Assembly: GCA_902463235.1 (NCBI GenBank)
Contig: CABQER010000002.1
Location: 1 to 64,000, forward strand
Direction: 5' to 3'
Length of the DNA stretch: 64,000 bases
Source: an uncultured Faecalibacterium sp.
GTDB taxonomy: Bacteria; Bacillota; Clostridia; Oscillospirales; Ruminococcaceae
Positions 30,069 to 38,004 of this stretch are shown in pieces. The translations under genes and the position numbers were made by a program. The notes below the pieces were generated by a model. It was not told where the DNA came from. It did not search any database and was given only the letters and a program-made list of their open reading frames with translations. The number at the start of each line of letters is the position of its first letter. The first letter of the stretch is position 1.

Positions 30069-30883
30069 CAGGATACGCCCTCCATTTCATCCTCGTCAAA
30101 GCTGGACGTAAAGCTCATACACAGCAGTACGATGATCATCAGCACCAAGCTCATGGCAGAGCCGACGTTCAGGTTGTAGCTGTTGCCCAAGAACTGCATC
30201 TCGATCAGGTCACCGATCAGCAGATTGGAGCCGCCGCCCAGCATACGGCTGATGACAAAGGTGGACACCGCCGGCACGAACACCATGGTGATGCCGGTGC
30301 TGATGCCCGGCACGCTCATGGGGATGAGCACCCGCACAAGGGTCTTGGTGGTGTTGGCGCCAAGATCCTGCGCAGCCTCCACAAGGCTCTGGTCGATCTT
30401 GGTCATGCTGGTGTACAGCGGCAGGATCATGTAGGGCACATAGTTATACACCATGCCCAGCACTACCGCACCGGAGGTGTTGAGCATGGTATAGGGGCCA
30501 AGGCCGATAAAGCCCAGCAGGGTGTTCACCGGGCCATTGACGCTGAGCAGACCCATCCATGCGTAGGTACGCAGCAAAAAGTTCATCCACATAGGCAGCA
30601 TGACCAGCATAAGCATGATGTGCTGCTTGTTCACCCGCAAACGGGACAGAAAATACCCCACCGGAAAGGCGATGACCAGACAGATAACGGTAGCAATAAG
30701 CGCCAGCAGCAGGCTGCGGGCAAACACCGAGCCGTAGCCGCTGATGGAGGTGAGGTTATTCAGGGTAAAGTTGCCCTCGGCATCGGTCATGGCATAGTAC
30801 ACCACAATGAACAGAGGCACAACAGTAAACAGCACCATCCATACAAAGTACGGATAGGCTAACTTTTTATCATAGATCTTCAT
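30068..30883 (-). CDS. potB: Spermidine/putrescine ABC transporter permease
   Basis: 271 residues, six membrane segments, with the ATPase-contact loop EAAQDLGANTTKTLVRVLIP. It pairs with potC as the membrane channel of the importer. The start is 6 bp after the potA stop. Confidence 0.94.
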   Translation of the reverse strand: MKIYDKKLAYPYFVWMVLFTVVPLFIVVYYAMTDAEGNFTLNNLTSISGYGSVFARSLLLALIATVICLVIAFPVGYFLSRLRVNKQHIMLMLVMLPMWMNFLLRTYAWMGLLSVNGPVNTLLGFIGLGPYTMLNTSGAVVLGMVYNYVPYMILPLYTSMTKIDQSLVEAAQDLGANTTKTLVRVLIPMSVPGISTGITMVFVPAVSTFVISRMLGGGSNLLIGDLIEMQFLGNSYNLNVGSAMSLVLMIIVLLCMSFTSSFDEDEMEGVS

Positions 30884-30889
30884 GGCACA

Positions 30890-31936
30890 TCACCCCTCGC
30901 TCCGCGCCATGATATGGATCTCGTTGGGGCCGATGCGCATACCAATGGTCTCGCCGGGGGTGCAGGCGCGGGTGGAGTGGATCAGCCACTCGCGGCCTTC
31001 GCACTCCACGTGCATCTCAAAGTGCACGCCCTTGAAGATGACATCGTTCACCACGCCCACAAGCTGGCCCTCCACAGGGGATACCACCTCGATATCCTCC
31101 GGGCGCACCACCACCTGCACGCTCTGCTCCCGGGCAAAGCCGCGGTCCACGCAGGGGAAGTCCACGCCGGAGAAGGACACCAGAAAGTCCTTGTGCATCA
31201 CGCCGTCCACGATGTTGGAATCGCCGATAAAGTCTGCCACAAAGGCGTTTTTCGGCTCGTTGTAGATGTCCTCCGGGGTGCCGATCTGCTGCACCTTACC
31301 GCCGTTCATGACCACGACGGTATCGGACATGGTAAGCGCTTCCTCCTGATCGTGGGTGACGTAGATAAAGGTAATGTTCATCTCGCGCTGCAGGCGCTTG
31401 AGCTCCAGCTGCATCTCCTTGCGCAGCTTCAGGTCCAGTGCGCCCAGCGGCTCGTCCAGCAGCAAAATCTCCGGCTCGTTGACCAGACTGCGGGCAATGG
31501 CCACGCGCTGCTGCTGACCGCCGGACATCTGGCTGATGCTGCGGCGCTCGAAGCCCTTTAAGCCCACGACCTCCAGCATATCGCGCACCTTGCGGCGGAT
31601 GGTGTCCTCGTCCAGCTTTTTGAGCCGCAGACCAAAGGCCACGTTCTCGAACACATTCAGGTGCGGGAACAGCGCGTATTTCTGGAACACGGTATTCACC
31701 GGGCGCTTATAGGGCGGCACACCGGTAATGTCCTCCCCTTTCAGCAGCACCTTGCCGGCGTTCGGCTCCAGAAAGCCTGCGATCAGGCGCAGGGTGGTAG
31801 TTTTGCCGCAGCCGGAGGAACCGAGCAGCGTCACGAACTCCTTATCATGGATATCCAGATTCAGCCCATCCAGAATGCGCTGTCCATCAAATTCCACTAC
31901 GATATCCCGCAGTGAAACGACCACCGAGTTGTCCAT
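30890..31936 (-). CDS. potA: Spermidine/putrescine ABC transporter ATP-binding protein
   Basis: 348 residues. Walker A GSSGCGKTT (39-47), ABC signature MSGGQQQRVAIARSL, Walker B LLLDEPLGALD, and a C-terminal TOBE-type regulatory domain (~270-345). The start at 31936 follows AAGGAGG; a longer in-frame upstream extension runs through a terminator hairpin and is not supported. It is the first gene of potABCD, behind a strong promoter and a candidate attenuator. Confidence 0.95.
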   Translation of the reverse strand: MDNSVVVSLRDIVVEFDGQRILDGLNLDIHDKEFVTLLGSSGCGKTTTLRLIAGFLEPNAGKVLLKGEDITGVPPYKRPVNTVFQKYALFPHLNVFENVAFGLRLKKLDEDTIRRKVRDMLEVVGLKGFERRSISQMSGGQQQRVAIARSLVNEPEILLLDEPLGALDLKLRKEMQLELKRLQREMNITFIYVTHDQEEALTMSDTVVVMNGGKVQQIGTPEDIYNEPKNAFVADFIGDSNIVDGVMHKDFLVSFSGVDFPCVDRGFAREQSVQVVVRPEDIEVVSPVEGQLVGVVNDVIFKGVHFEMHVECEGREWLIHSTRACTPGETIGMRIGPNEIHIMARSEG

Positions 31937-31968
31937 TTTATATGTTATCCTCCTTGTTCTCAGATACG

Positions 31969-32000
31969 AAAAAAGACAGGGAACCTGCCCCATCTTTTTT
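31969..32000 (-). terminator. Leader terminator (candidate attenuator) of potABCD
   Basis: On the minus strand GGCAGG-TTC-CCTGTC forms the core stem, followed by TTTTTT and flanked by an A-run that extends the hairpin. Its 3' arm CCCTGTC (31981-31975) can instead pair with GACAGGG at the very 5' end of the predicted transcript (32062-32056), which would disrupt the terminator. Confidence 0.65.
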
Positions 32001-32069
32001 GCGTATAAGGGGCGTTCTGCCCCGCGCAGCAGCATGATTTTGCGCGGCGAACTTACCCTGTCACGGTTT

Positions 32070-32098
32070 ATAATAAACAATCACAGTCGGATTGTCAA
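32070..32098 (-). promoter_or_regulatory. Consensus promoter of potABCD
   Basis: Minus-strand TTGACA (32098-32093) and TATTAT (32075-32070), 17 bp apart. The transcript would start near 32064 with GTGACAGGG, so the possible antiterminator segment is at the extreme 5' end. Leader length is ~128 nt. Confidence 0.75.
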
Positions 32099-32138
32099 TC
32101 ACTCTACCGATGTTTGCCGAAACTTTATAAAAAGCTGC

Positions 32139-32177
32139 AAAAAAATATACGCTGCGCCTTGGTTTCGGCACAGCGTA
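32139..32177 (-). terminator. Terminator of the Gld-like ABC operon
   Basis: TACGCTGTGCC with GGCGCAGCGTA (11 bp; 32148-32177) followed by T-rich sequence on the minus strand, 10 bp after the DUF4340 stop. Confidence 0.8.
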
Positions 32178-32186
32178 CAAAAGGAA

Positions 32187-33164
32187 TCATTCCTGCGTTT
32201 TCAAGTCGTTTTCCGTCAGCAGAAGCGCCTGCACAGTGCTTGTATCCACTGTGTATACCGAAGTATCGTCCCCAACTTGCAGATACCACCCGTCCGTACC
32301 GCAGGCGTAGGCCAGTTGCACGGCAGAGCCGTCCTCGCTGGTGACCGTGGCGGTAAACACCGGTGCATCAAAACCGCAGGCAGAAAGGTCGGCGTCCGTG
32401 GTCTGGGCGGTGGCATAGGTGCACAGAGCAGACAGCAGGCTTTGCACCTTATCCTGTGCAAGGCTGGCGGCGGGGTCCGAAGCCAGCTGCCACACCGTCT
32501 CGTAGGTGGAGGAAGAGGTACTGTCGGCGCTTTCGGTCGGCTCGCTGACAGCGTTCAGGGTGACGGAGGTGCCGTCTGCCAGCGTGTAGGCCACCTGCGT
32601 GATGGCCGAAGCCGTGAGCCCGGTTGGGCAGAAGCTGCCGAAAAGCCCGACCTTATCCAGCTGAAAACAGGCAGCTTTGTTGCCGCTGACAGTGTAGATG
32701 GCATCGTCCCCGGCTTTTTGCACATAGAGGTCCCCAGTGACCGGGTTTTCTGCCCCGAAGGTCAGGGTGGTGCTCTGCCCTGCCGCTGTTACCGTAACAG
32801 TAAGCTGTGGGCTGTCCAGACCGTAGTCCTCCCCTGCCTGCGGTGTCAGACTGCGCTTGGCGGCCAGTGCCATCAGGGCGGTGCGCATGGTGTTGCAGGC
32901 GCTTTCGTCCAGATGATAGGCGGGGTCCTGCGCCAGCTGCCAGCTGCCGCCGGTATATTGCAGGGTGTAGGTCTGGCCGTTGTAAGTGTACTCGATCTGC
33001 TCCAGATCCTCGGCGGCAAAAGTGGAAAGCGGGATGCTGCCCTCGGCAGCAGCGCTTGCGGCTTGCTCGGCCTTGGCGTTGCTGCGGGTCACCGCCCACA
33101 GCGCCGCGCCCAGCAGCACTGCCGCTGCCAGCAACACCAGCAGAACGCGCTGTTTTGTTTTCAT
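32187..33164 (-). CDS. DUF4340 domain protein, membrane-anchored
   Basis: 325 residues. One N-terminal membrane segment (~7-27), then repeated extracellular beta-rich modules containing DLEQIEYTYNGQTYTL and YGLDSPQLTVTV, the pattern of DUF4340. Such proteins accompany GldG-type ABC systems. AAGGAG precedes the ATG. Last gene of a four-gene operon with the GldG-like protein 10 bp upstream. Its role is unknown; it probably sits outside the membrane beside GldG. Confidence 0.85.
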   Translation of the reverse strand: MKTKQRVLLVLLAAAVLLGAALWAVTRSNAKAEQAASAAAEGSIPLSTFAAEDLEQIEYTYNGQTYTLQYTGGSWQLAQDPAYHLDESACNTMRTALMALAAKRSLTPQAGEDYGLDSPQLTVTVTAAGQSTTLTFGAENPVTGDLYVQKAGDDAIYTVSGNKAACFQLDKVGLFGSFCPTGLTASAITQVAYTLADGTSVTLNAVSEPTESADSTSSSTYETVWQLASDPAASLAQDKVQSLLSALCTYATAQTTDADLSACGFDAPVFTATVTSEDGSAVQLAYACGTDGWYLQVGDDTSVYTVDTSTVQALLLTENDLKTQE

Positions 33165-33174
33165 GGCGGTCTCC

Positions 33175-34608
33175 TTATCTGCGGCGGCGCAGCAGCACCA
33201 CCACTGCCCCGGCGATGAGCACCGCCGCCGGAAGCACGAACACGAAGGTCAGCCCCAGTGCTGCGGCGGTGGAGCCAGACACCGTGATGGGCTCGGCTTC
33301 CAGTGCCTTGGTGTCCACAAGGATATCCTGCCCCACCAGCGAGGCGGCGCAGCCCTGCAGGAAGGTCAGATTGCCGGGCATGGACTGATAAAGCTGCTCG
33401 TTATCCATATTAGGACAGCCGATCCAGAGGACCTCGGCGCCGGTGTCCTCGTTCCGCGCCCAGACAGCCAGCGCAAAGGGGCCTTCCGCGTCCCCGTCCT
33501 CCCGCTCCATGGTGGTAAGGTCGTTGATGTCGGCTTTGGCATAGGCAGAGGAGGAGCTGTTCAGCAGCGGCTCGGCGGTGACATCCTCGGTCTCGGTGAC
33601 CGTGATGCCCTGCGCCACCGACAGCATGACATGGGTATTGGTATTCACGCCGTTCAGCGCGGTGCTCTCGGTAGGCGTGCCGTAGTCAGGCAGCAGCGAC
33701 CATGCAGAGTTATACAGTGCCTTGCTGCTGTCGCCCTCCACCACCATGCCCTCTGCGCGGGCAAGGCCGAACTGCGAAAGCACAGCATCCAGCTGCGGGG
33801 TCTGGGCGTAGACGCTGCTGGTCAGCAGCAACTTGCCGCCCGCCGCCAGATACTCCTGCAGCTGGCTGATCTCGTCCACAATGCCATCCCCTGCGGTAAA
33901 ATCGGTGGTGGGTGCGTTGATGATGAGCAGGTCGCAGTCCTCCGGGATGGTGCTTGTGAGCAGATCCAGCGGCTGAGCGTCGATATTCTGGGCGTCCAGC
34001 GCATCGGTCAGGGAGTCGGTCAGGGTCTGCTCGCCGTGGTTGGTGGTATAGTAGGCGTGGCTCTGCCCGGCTGCGGTAAGCTTATAGATGGCAGAGGTGA
34101 TCTGCTTTTCGCCGCCAAAGGTCACGTTGGCAGAGCCGGTGGTGTAGTAGTCGGTGTAGTCGTACTCGTACAGGTCGGCGGCATCCAGCACGGTGCTGTT
34201 CTCCCCGCAGGTAACGATCAGACTGCCACTGGAAACATTCTCCGCGCCGTACTTTGCGGCAAAGGTGGGGTACAGGGTGGGGTCCTTCTGTTCCCAGCTC
34301 AGGTGCCCGCTCTCGGCAGCGTAGTGATCCAGCAGCTTTGTGATGATGGCATCCTCGCTGCCGGTTTCGCAGAGGTAATAGATGTGCACATCCTTTTCCA
34401 GCCCCTCCACCAGCGCTTTGGTGCTGTCGCTCAGGGTGTACATTTTGGCTTCGGAGAGGTCGAACTCGGTATATTTTGCAGGGATGGCCCGCACCAGCAG
34501 GTTGAGCAGCACCGCCAGCACCAGCACAGCCGCCAGCATAGCGGTGGACAGCAGCCCGCTGCGGAACACCCTGCCTTTCTGAGAGGATGCGTTCTTGTTC
34601 CATTTCAT
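33175..34608 (-). CDS. GldG-like ABC transport auxiliary protein
   Basis: 477 residues. Membrane segments at ~18-40 and near the C-terminus (~448-470) flank a large extracytoplasmic domain. The motif DLSEAKMYTLSDSTKALVEGL and the segment DLLIINAPTTDFTAGD match the GldG/ABC-type uncharacterised transport family. In Bacteroidota GldG belongs to the gliding machinery, but homologues are common in non-gliding Firmicutes. GAGGAGG precedes the ATG. It is coupled with the permease (15-bp gap). Confidence 0.87.
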   Translation of the reverse strand: MKWNKNASSQKGRVFRSGLLSTAMLAAVLVLAVLLNLLVRAIPAKYTEFDLSEAKMYTLSDSTKALVEGLEKDVHIYYLCETGSEDAIITKLLDHYAAESGHLSWEQKDPTLYPTFAAKYGAENVSSGSLIVTCGENSTVLDAADLYEYDYTDYYTTGSANVTFGGEKQITSAIYKLTAAGQSHAYYTTNHGEQTLTDSLTDALDAQNIDAQPLDLLTSTIPEDCDLLIINAPTTDFTAGDGIVDEISQLQEYLAAGGKLLLTSSVYAQTPQLDAVLSQFGLARAEGMVVEGDSSKALYNSAWSLLPDYGTPTESTALNGVNTNTHVMLSVAQGITVTETEDVTAEPLLNSSSSAYAKADINDLTTMEREDGDAEGPFALAVWARNEDTGAEVLWIGCPNMDNEQLYQSMPGNLTFLQGCAASLVGQDILVDTKALEAEPITVSGSTAAALGLTFVFVLPAAVLIAGAVVVLLRRRR

Positions 34609-34623
34609 CGTTGTGGCCTCCTC

Positions 34624-35496
34624 TCAGTTCCAGCGGCGCTTTTCCAGCCCCTGTGCGGTGAAAAACAGGAACACCGCCGCCACGGTCAGGTAGTAGACCA
34701 GCGTGGGGATGGAAAAGCTGCTGTTGACAAATTCTTCAAAGGGGGTAAACAGGCACAGCGCGCTGAGCACCGCGCTGAAAGCCTCGGTCAGCCAGCTGCT
34801 CTTGAGCAGAAACAGCGCCGTAAGCGCCACACAGCATCCCGCAAAGGAAAGGCAGCCCAGCGTAAAGCTTTTGCTGCGCAGCCCCGCCACCACACTGAGT
34901 ACAGCGGCAATGGCGGTGAACAGCGCCAGCGCCACCGCGCTGCCGGTGGTGAACATGGTGCGCAGGCTGGGCATCATATAGGCCAGCAGCAGCGCCGCCA
35001 CGCCGGACACGGCGGCAATGATCTGGTTTTCGGTCAGGCTGGAAAGGAACACCCCGATAGCAATGGCGGCGCAGCCCATAAGGTAATAGCACAGCAGCGC
35101 GGAAAAGTTGGCCAGCGTGCTGGTGCCGGTAGCGCCCAGCACCTTCAGCACAAGGATCATGCCCGCATCCACAAGGCAGGGCAACGCAAAAATGACGCAA
35201 AGAGCAAAGTATTTGCCCAGCACGATGCCACCCACCGACACCGGACTTGTGAGCAGCAGCTGGTCGGTGCGGCTGTGGCGTTCCTCCGCAAAGGAGCGCA
35301 TGGTGAGCACCGGGATGTAGAGCAGCAGCACAAAAATGGTGCGGTACAGCGTATAGTAGCCAAAATCCGGCAGGCCGTAGCCCAGATTCAGCGCCACAAA
35401 GTAGATAGCCGTAGCCGCCAGCATAAAGGCGGTAAGCACCGCGCCGATCATGCCGTGAAAGCAGCTGCGGAGCTCTCGTTTAAAGATAGCAGCCAT
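34624..35496 (-). CDS. ABC transporter permease (GldF-like, ABC-2 type)
   Basis: 290 residues with six membrane segments. The N-terminus (MAAIFKRELRSCF) and the motif RSFAEERHSRTDQLLLTSPVS are typical of ABC-2/GldF permeases. The ATPase gene ends 1 bp upstream of its start, so the two are co-translated. Substrate unknown. Confidence 0.9.
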   Translation of the reverse strand: MAAIFKRELRSCFHGMIGAVLTAFMLAATAIYFVALNLGYGLPDFGYYTLYRTIFVLLLYIPVLTMRSFAEERHSRTDQLLLTSPVSVGGIVLGKYFALCVIFALPCLVDAGMILVLKVLGATGTSTLANFSALLCYYLMGCAAIAIGVFLSSLTENQIIAAVSGVAALLLAYMMPSLRTMFTTGSAVALALFTAIAAVLSVVAGLRSKSFTLGCLSFAGCCVALTALFLLKSSWLTEAFSAVLSALCLFTPFEEFVNSSFSIPTLVYYLTVAAVFLFFTAQGLEKRRWN

Positions 35497-35497
35497 C

Positions 35498-36466
35498 TCA
35501 GTTCTCCTCCCCTTCTGCCGGGGCTTTTTGCTCCGGCGTTTTTTCGGTCAGTGCAAGGAATACCTCTTCAAGGCTGCGGTTCTCGGCGGCAAGCGCCAGC
35601 ACGGTGCAGCCGGTCTCGGTCAGTGCCCGGGACACGGCAGCACGGCGGTCGGCGGCGTCCTCGCTCTCGGCGGTAAAGGTGACCTGACCGTCTGCGGCGC
35701 TTTCCAGTTCTACCTTGCAGATGCCCGGCACGCTGCGCACCGCAGCAAGCACAGTGTCCGTCTCGCCCTGCGCGGTGGCACGCAGGCGGCTGCCCGGGTT
35801 CAGGGTCTCGCCCAGCTCCTCCGGGCTGCCCACCGCCACCAGACGACCTTTAGAAAGGATGAGCACCTGCTGGCACACCGCCTGCACCTCGCTGAGGATG
35901 TGGCTGGACAGGATGACCGTGTGCGCCTTGCCCAGCTCCCGGATGAGGTTGCGGATCTCGATGACCTGCGCGGGGTCCAGACCCACGGTAGGCTCGTCCA
36001 GAATGATGAGCTGCGGGCTGCCCAGCAGCGCCTGTGCAATGCCCACCCGCTGACGGTAGCCCTTGGACAGGCTGCGGATGACCCGGGGCAGCACTTCTTC
36101 CAGCCCGGTACGGCGGGCAGCGGCCAGCACCTGCTGTTTGCGCTGCGCACGCTTGACACCCTTGAGCTCTGCCACAAAGTCCAGATATTCCTGCACGGTC
36201 ATTTCCGGGTAGAGCGGCGGCTGCTCCGGCAGGTAGCCCACACAGGCTTTGGCCTGCTGTGCCTGCTCCGGCAGACGGAACCCGGCTACCTTCACCTCGC
36301 CCTCAGTGGGGGCAAGATAGCCGGTAAGGATATTCATAATGGTGGATTTGCCCGCGCCGTTGGGCCCCAGCAGGCCGTAGATCTGGCCGTCCGGCACCGT
36401 AAACGAGAGATCCTGCACGGCAGGGCGGCTGCCGTAGGACTTGCTCAGGTGAGAAACTTCGATCAC
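35498..36466 (-). CDS. ABC transporter ATP-binding protein (GldA-like)
   Basis: 322 residues. Walker A GPNGAGKST (34-42), signature LSKGYRQRVG, Walker B LIILDEPTVGLDP. The C-terminal ~90 residues form a variable domain typical of this subfamily. Start is a GTG preceded by AAAGGAG. It heads the four-gene operon (ATPase, permease, GldG-like, DUF4340). Confidence 0.92.
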   Translation of the reverse strand: MIEVSHLSKSYGSRPAVQDLSFTVPDGQIYGLLGPNGAGKSTIMNILTGYLAPTEGEVKVAGFRLPEQAQQAKACVGYLPEQPPLYPEMTVQEYLDFVAELKGVKRAQRKQQVLAAARRTGLEEVLPRVIRSLSKGYRQRVGIAQALLGSPQLIILDEPTVGLDPAQVIEIRNLIRELGKAHTVILSSHILSEVQAVCQQVLILSKGRLVAVGSPEELGETLNPGSRLRATAQGETDTVLAAVRSVPGICKVELESAADGQVTFTAESEDAADRRAAVSRALTETGCTVLALAAENRSLEEVFLALTEKTPEQKAPAEGEEN

Positions 36467-36617
36467 AGCAAACTCTCCTTTGTTTCAGAAGCTGTTTTGC
36501 GGAAAGCGGCGTAGAGCCAGCGCTTTCCGGTTTGGAACTGCTATATTTTAGATGGAAAATGTGTTTAAATTAAGACAATCCTGTGTGGGAAAACGAAATA
36601 TTTGCCCGCGAAAAACG

Positions 36618-36648
36618 CAAAAATGCCGCCTCCCGAAGGAAGCGGCAT
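36618..36648 (-). terminator. Terminator of rpmE
   Basis: ATGCCGC with GCGGCAT (36623-36648) and an inner short stem; T-run on the minus strand. Sits 14 bp after the L31 stop. Confidence 0.8.
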
Positions 36649-36662
36649 GAGATAGCCTATAA

Positions 36663-36863
36663 TTACTTACGGCCGAAACGCTTGTTGAAGCGCTCAACAC
36701 GTCCGCCGGTGTCAACCAGCTTCTGCTTACCAGTGTAGAAAGGATGGCACTTGGAGCAAACTTCGACGTGGATCTCGGGCTTGGTGGAACGAGTCTTGAT
36801 GACGTTGCCGCATGCGCAGGTGATGGTGCAGTCAACGTAGTTCGGATGGATACCCTGTTTCAT
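36663..36863 (-). CDS. rpmE: 50S ribosomal protein L31, zinc-binding (C+) type
   Basis: 66 residues beginning MKQGIHPNYVDC. Four Cys residues in VDCTITCACGN and CSKCHPFYTGKQ make it the zinc-binding form. The ATG at 36863 follows GAGGTG; the upstream GTG at 36872 lies inside that site. Monocistronic with its own terminator. Confidence 0.96.
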   Translation of the reverse strand: MKQGIHPNYVDCTITCACGNVIKTRSTKPEIHVEVCSKCHPFYTGKQKLVDTGGRVERFNKRFGRK

Positions 36864-37024
36864 TCTTTTCACCTCATTTCTGGTTCTGACTTATTGGGGC
36901 CATATTTAATGTATGTGCCCATCACAACCTTCAATATCGGCTACCCCGTCGAGCGGCCTTGGAAACGATTGCCTTACTATTATAGCACGAATTGGCCAGA
37001 ATGCAAGAGGGAAATTTAAGTTTT

Positions 37025-37312
37025 TTACAGCTTTTGCAGTGTCCAGCCCTTTTGTGCCGCCAGCTGCTCCAGCTCCCGGTAAGAAAGCCGCAGCTGCGCA
37101 ATGTTGAAGCCCGGCAGCTCCGCAAGGCAGCTGCCGTCCTGTGCCCGATGCAGCAGCTTGTGCACCTGCAGTTCCTGTTCGCCGTCCAGCGTATCCAGCC
37201 CGGCTACATATTCTCCGCATCGGGGCAGCGGCTGCTGCCAGTCGATGGTTTTGCAGACCCTTGCAAGCGTAAGATGATTGCAGGTCACCGTCTGCCGGAA
37301 TTCCAGTTTCAT
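37025..37312 (-). CDS. Hypothetical protein, 95 residues
   Basis: Not recognised. Soluble, with no membrane segment, starting MKLEFRQTVTCNHLTLARV. AAGGGGAG lies 8-9 bp before the ATG, which supports translation. It is divergently oriented from a small Xre regulator gene, and the 138-bp gap between them holds two operator-like repeats, so it may be controlled by that regulator. Confidence 0.6.
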   Translation of the reverse strand: MKLEFRQTVTCNHLTLARVCKTIDWQQPLPRCGEYVAGLDTLDGEQELQVHKLLHRAQDGSCLAELPGFNIAQLRLSYRELEQLAAQKGWTLQKL

Positions 37313-37367
37313 GACGATCTCCCCTTTTGCACCGAAGATTCACAGCTGCGCCCGGCGCGATACTATG

Positions 37368-37407
37368 ATATAACATTTTGTTTTATATGTCAATATAACA
37401 TTTCGTT
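37368..37407. promoter_or_regulatory. Paired operator-like repeats between the Xre gene and the divergent hypothetical gene
   Basis: ATATAACATTTTGTT (37368-37382) and ATATAACATTTCGTT (37393-37407) are direct repeats 25 bp apart, each with an AAC/GTT dyad; the second reads ATAAC-ATTTC-GTTAT. Likely binding sites for the small Xre protein (inference). Confidence 0.55.
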
Positions 37408-37450
37408 ATGCCTATACTTTACCTTGAATAGAATTTTTGAGGTAAACGCC

Positions 37451-37675
37451 ATGTATCAACGCATCCGGGATCTGCGGGAGGATCGCGACCTACTGCAAAA
37501 GGATGTAGCCGCATATCTGAAATGCACACAGGTCTGCTACTCCAACTACGAGACCGGCAAGCGGGATATTCCCACCGAGGTGCTGATCCAGCTTGCCCGC
37601 CTCTACCATACCAGTACCGACTATATCCTTGGTCTGACGGACAACAGCACACCGCCCATTCCCCGCAAAATATAA
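37451..37675 (+). CDS. Small Xre-family transcriptional regulator
   Basis: 74 residues, essentially one HTH domain: RIRDLREDRDLLQKDVAAYL, then the recognition helix region (VCYSNYETGKR), and YHTSTDYILGLTD at the end, as in many phage/SinR-like repressors. GAGG lies 8 bp before the ATG; the longer in-frame extension upstream is not supported. Dyad repeats in its promoter suggest autoregulation. Confidence 0.88.
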   Translation: MYQRIRDLREDRDLLQKDVAAYLKCTQVCYSNYETGKRDIPTEVLIQLARLYHTSTDYILGLTDNSTPPIPRKI

Positions 37676-37679
37676 AAGA

Positions 37680-37724
37680 AAAAAACCCAGAATCATTCGA
37701 ATCAACGAACGATTCTGGGCTTTT
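37680..37724. terminator. Bidirectional terminator between the Xre gene and tRNA-Leu
   Basis: CCCAGAATC (37686-37694) pairs with GATTCTGGG (37711-37719), with inner TTCG/CGAA pairing, an A-run on the left and TTTT on the right. Confidence 0.85.
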
Positions 37725-37727
37725 ACA

Positions 37728-37811
37728 TGCCGCCGACGGGGGTCGAACCCGTACTCTGTCTCCAGAAAGGGATTTTAAGTCCCTCGTGTCTGCCAATTTC
37801 ACCACAGCGGC
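37728..37811 (-). tRNA. tRNA-Leu (anticodon TAA)
   Basis: Acceptor GCCGCTG/CGGCGGC, anticodon stem AGGGA/TCCCT around CTTAAAA (anticodon TAA), long variable arm. The CCA end is not encoded, unlike the other tRNAs in the window. Confidence 0.93.
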
Positions 37812-38004
37812 ACAGCCCCGGCTTACAAAGCCCTGCTGCCCTCTGGCTTGAGAGGGAGCCGGGAATAACAGGTGTGAGGAAAAATTATTACAACCACACT
37901 GCTATACGCAATCTGGTGGTAGTATCATTCTTATCAAAATCAGCGGCTTTTATGATACAATAGTTTCCCTGTTTTGTCAAGAAAAACCGCTTATTCGGTG
38001 CTGC

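Noticed and set aside
31937..32080. In-frame N-terminal extension of PotA beginning near 32080
   Set aside because: The extension would translate through the promoter and terminator hairpin, and the ATG at 31936 has a clear ribosome site.
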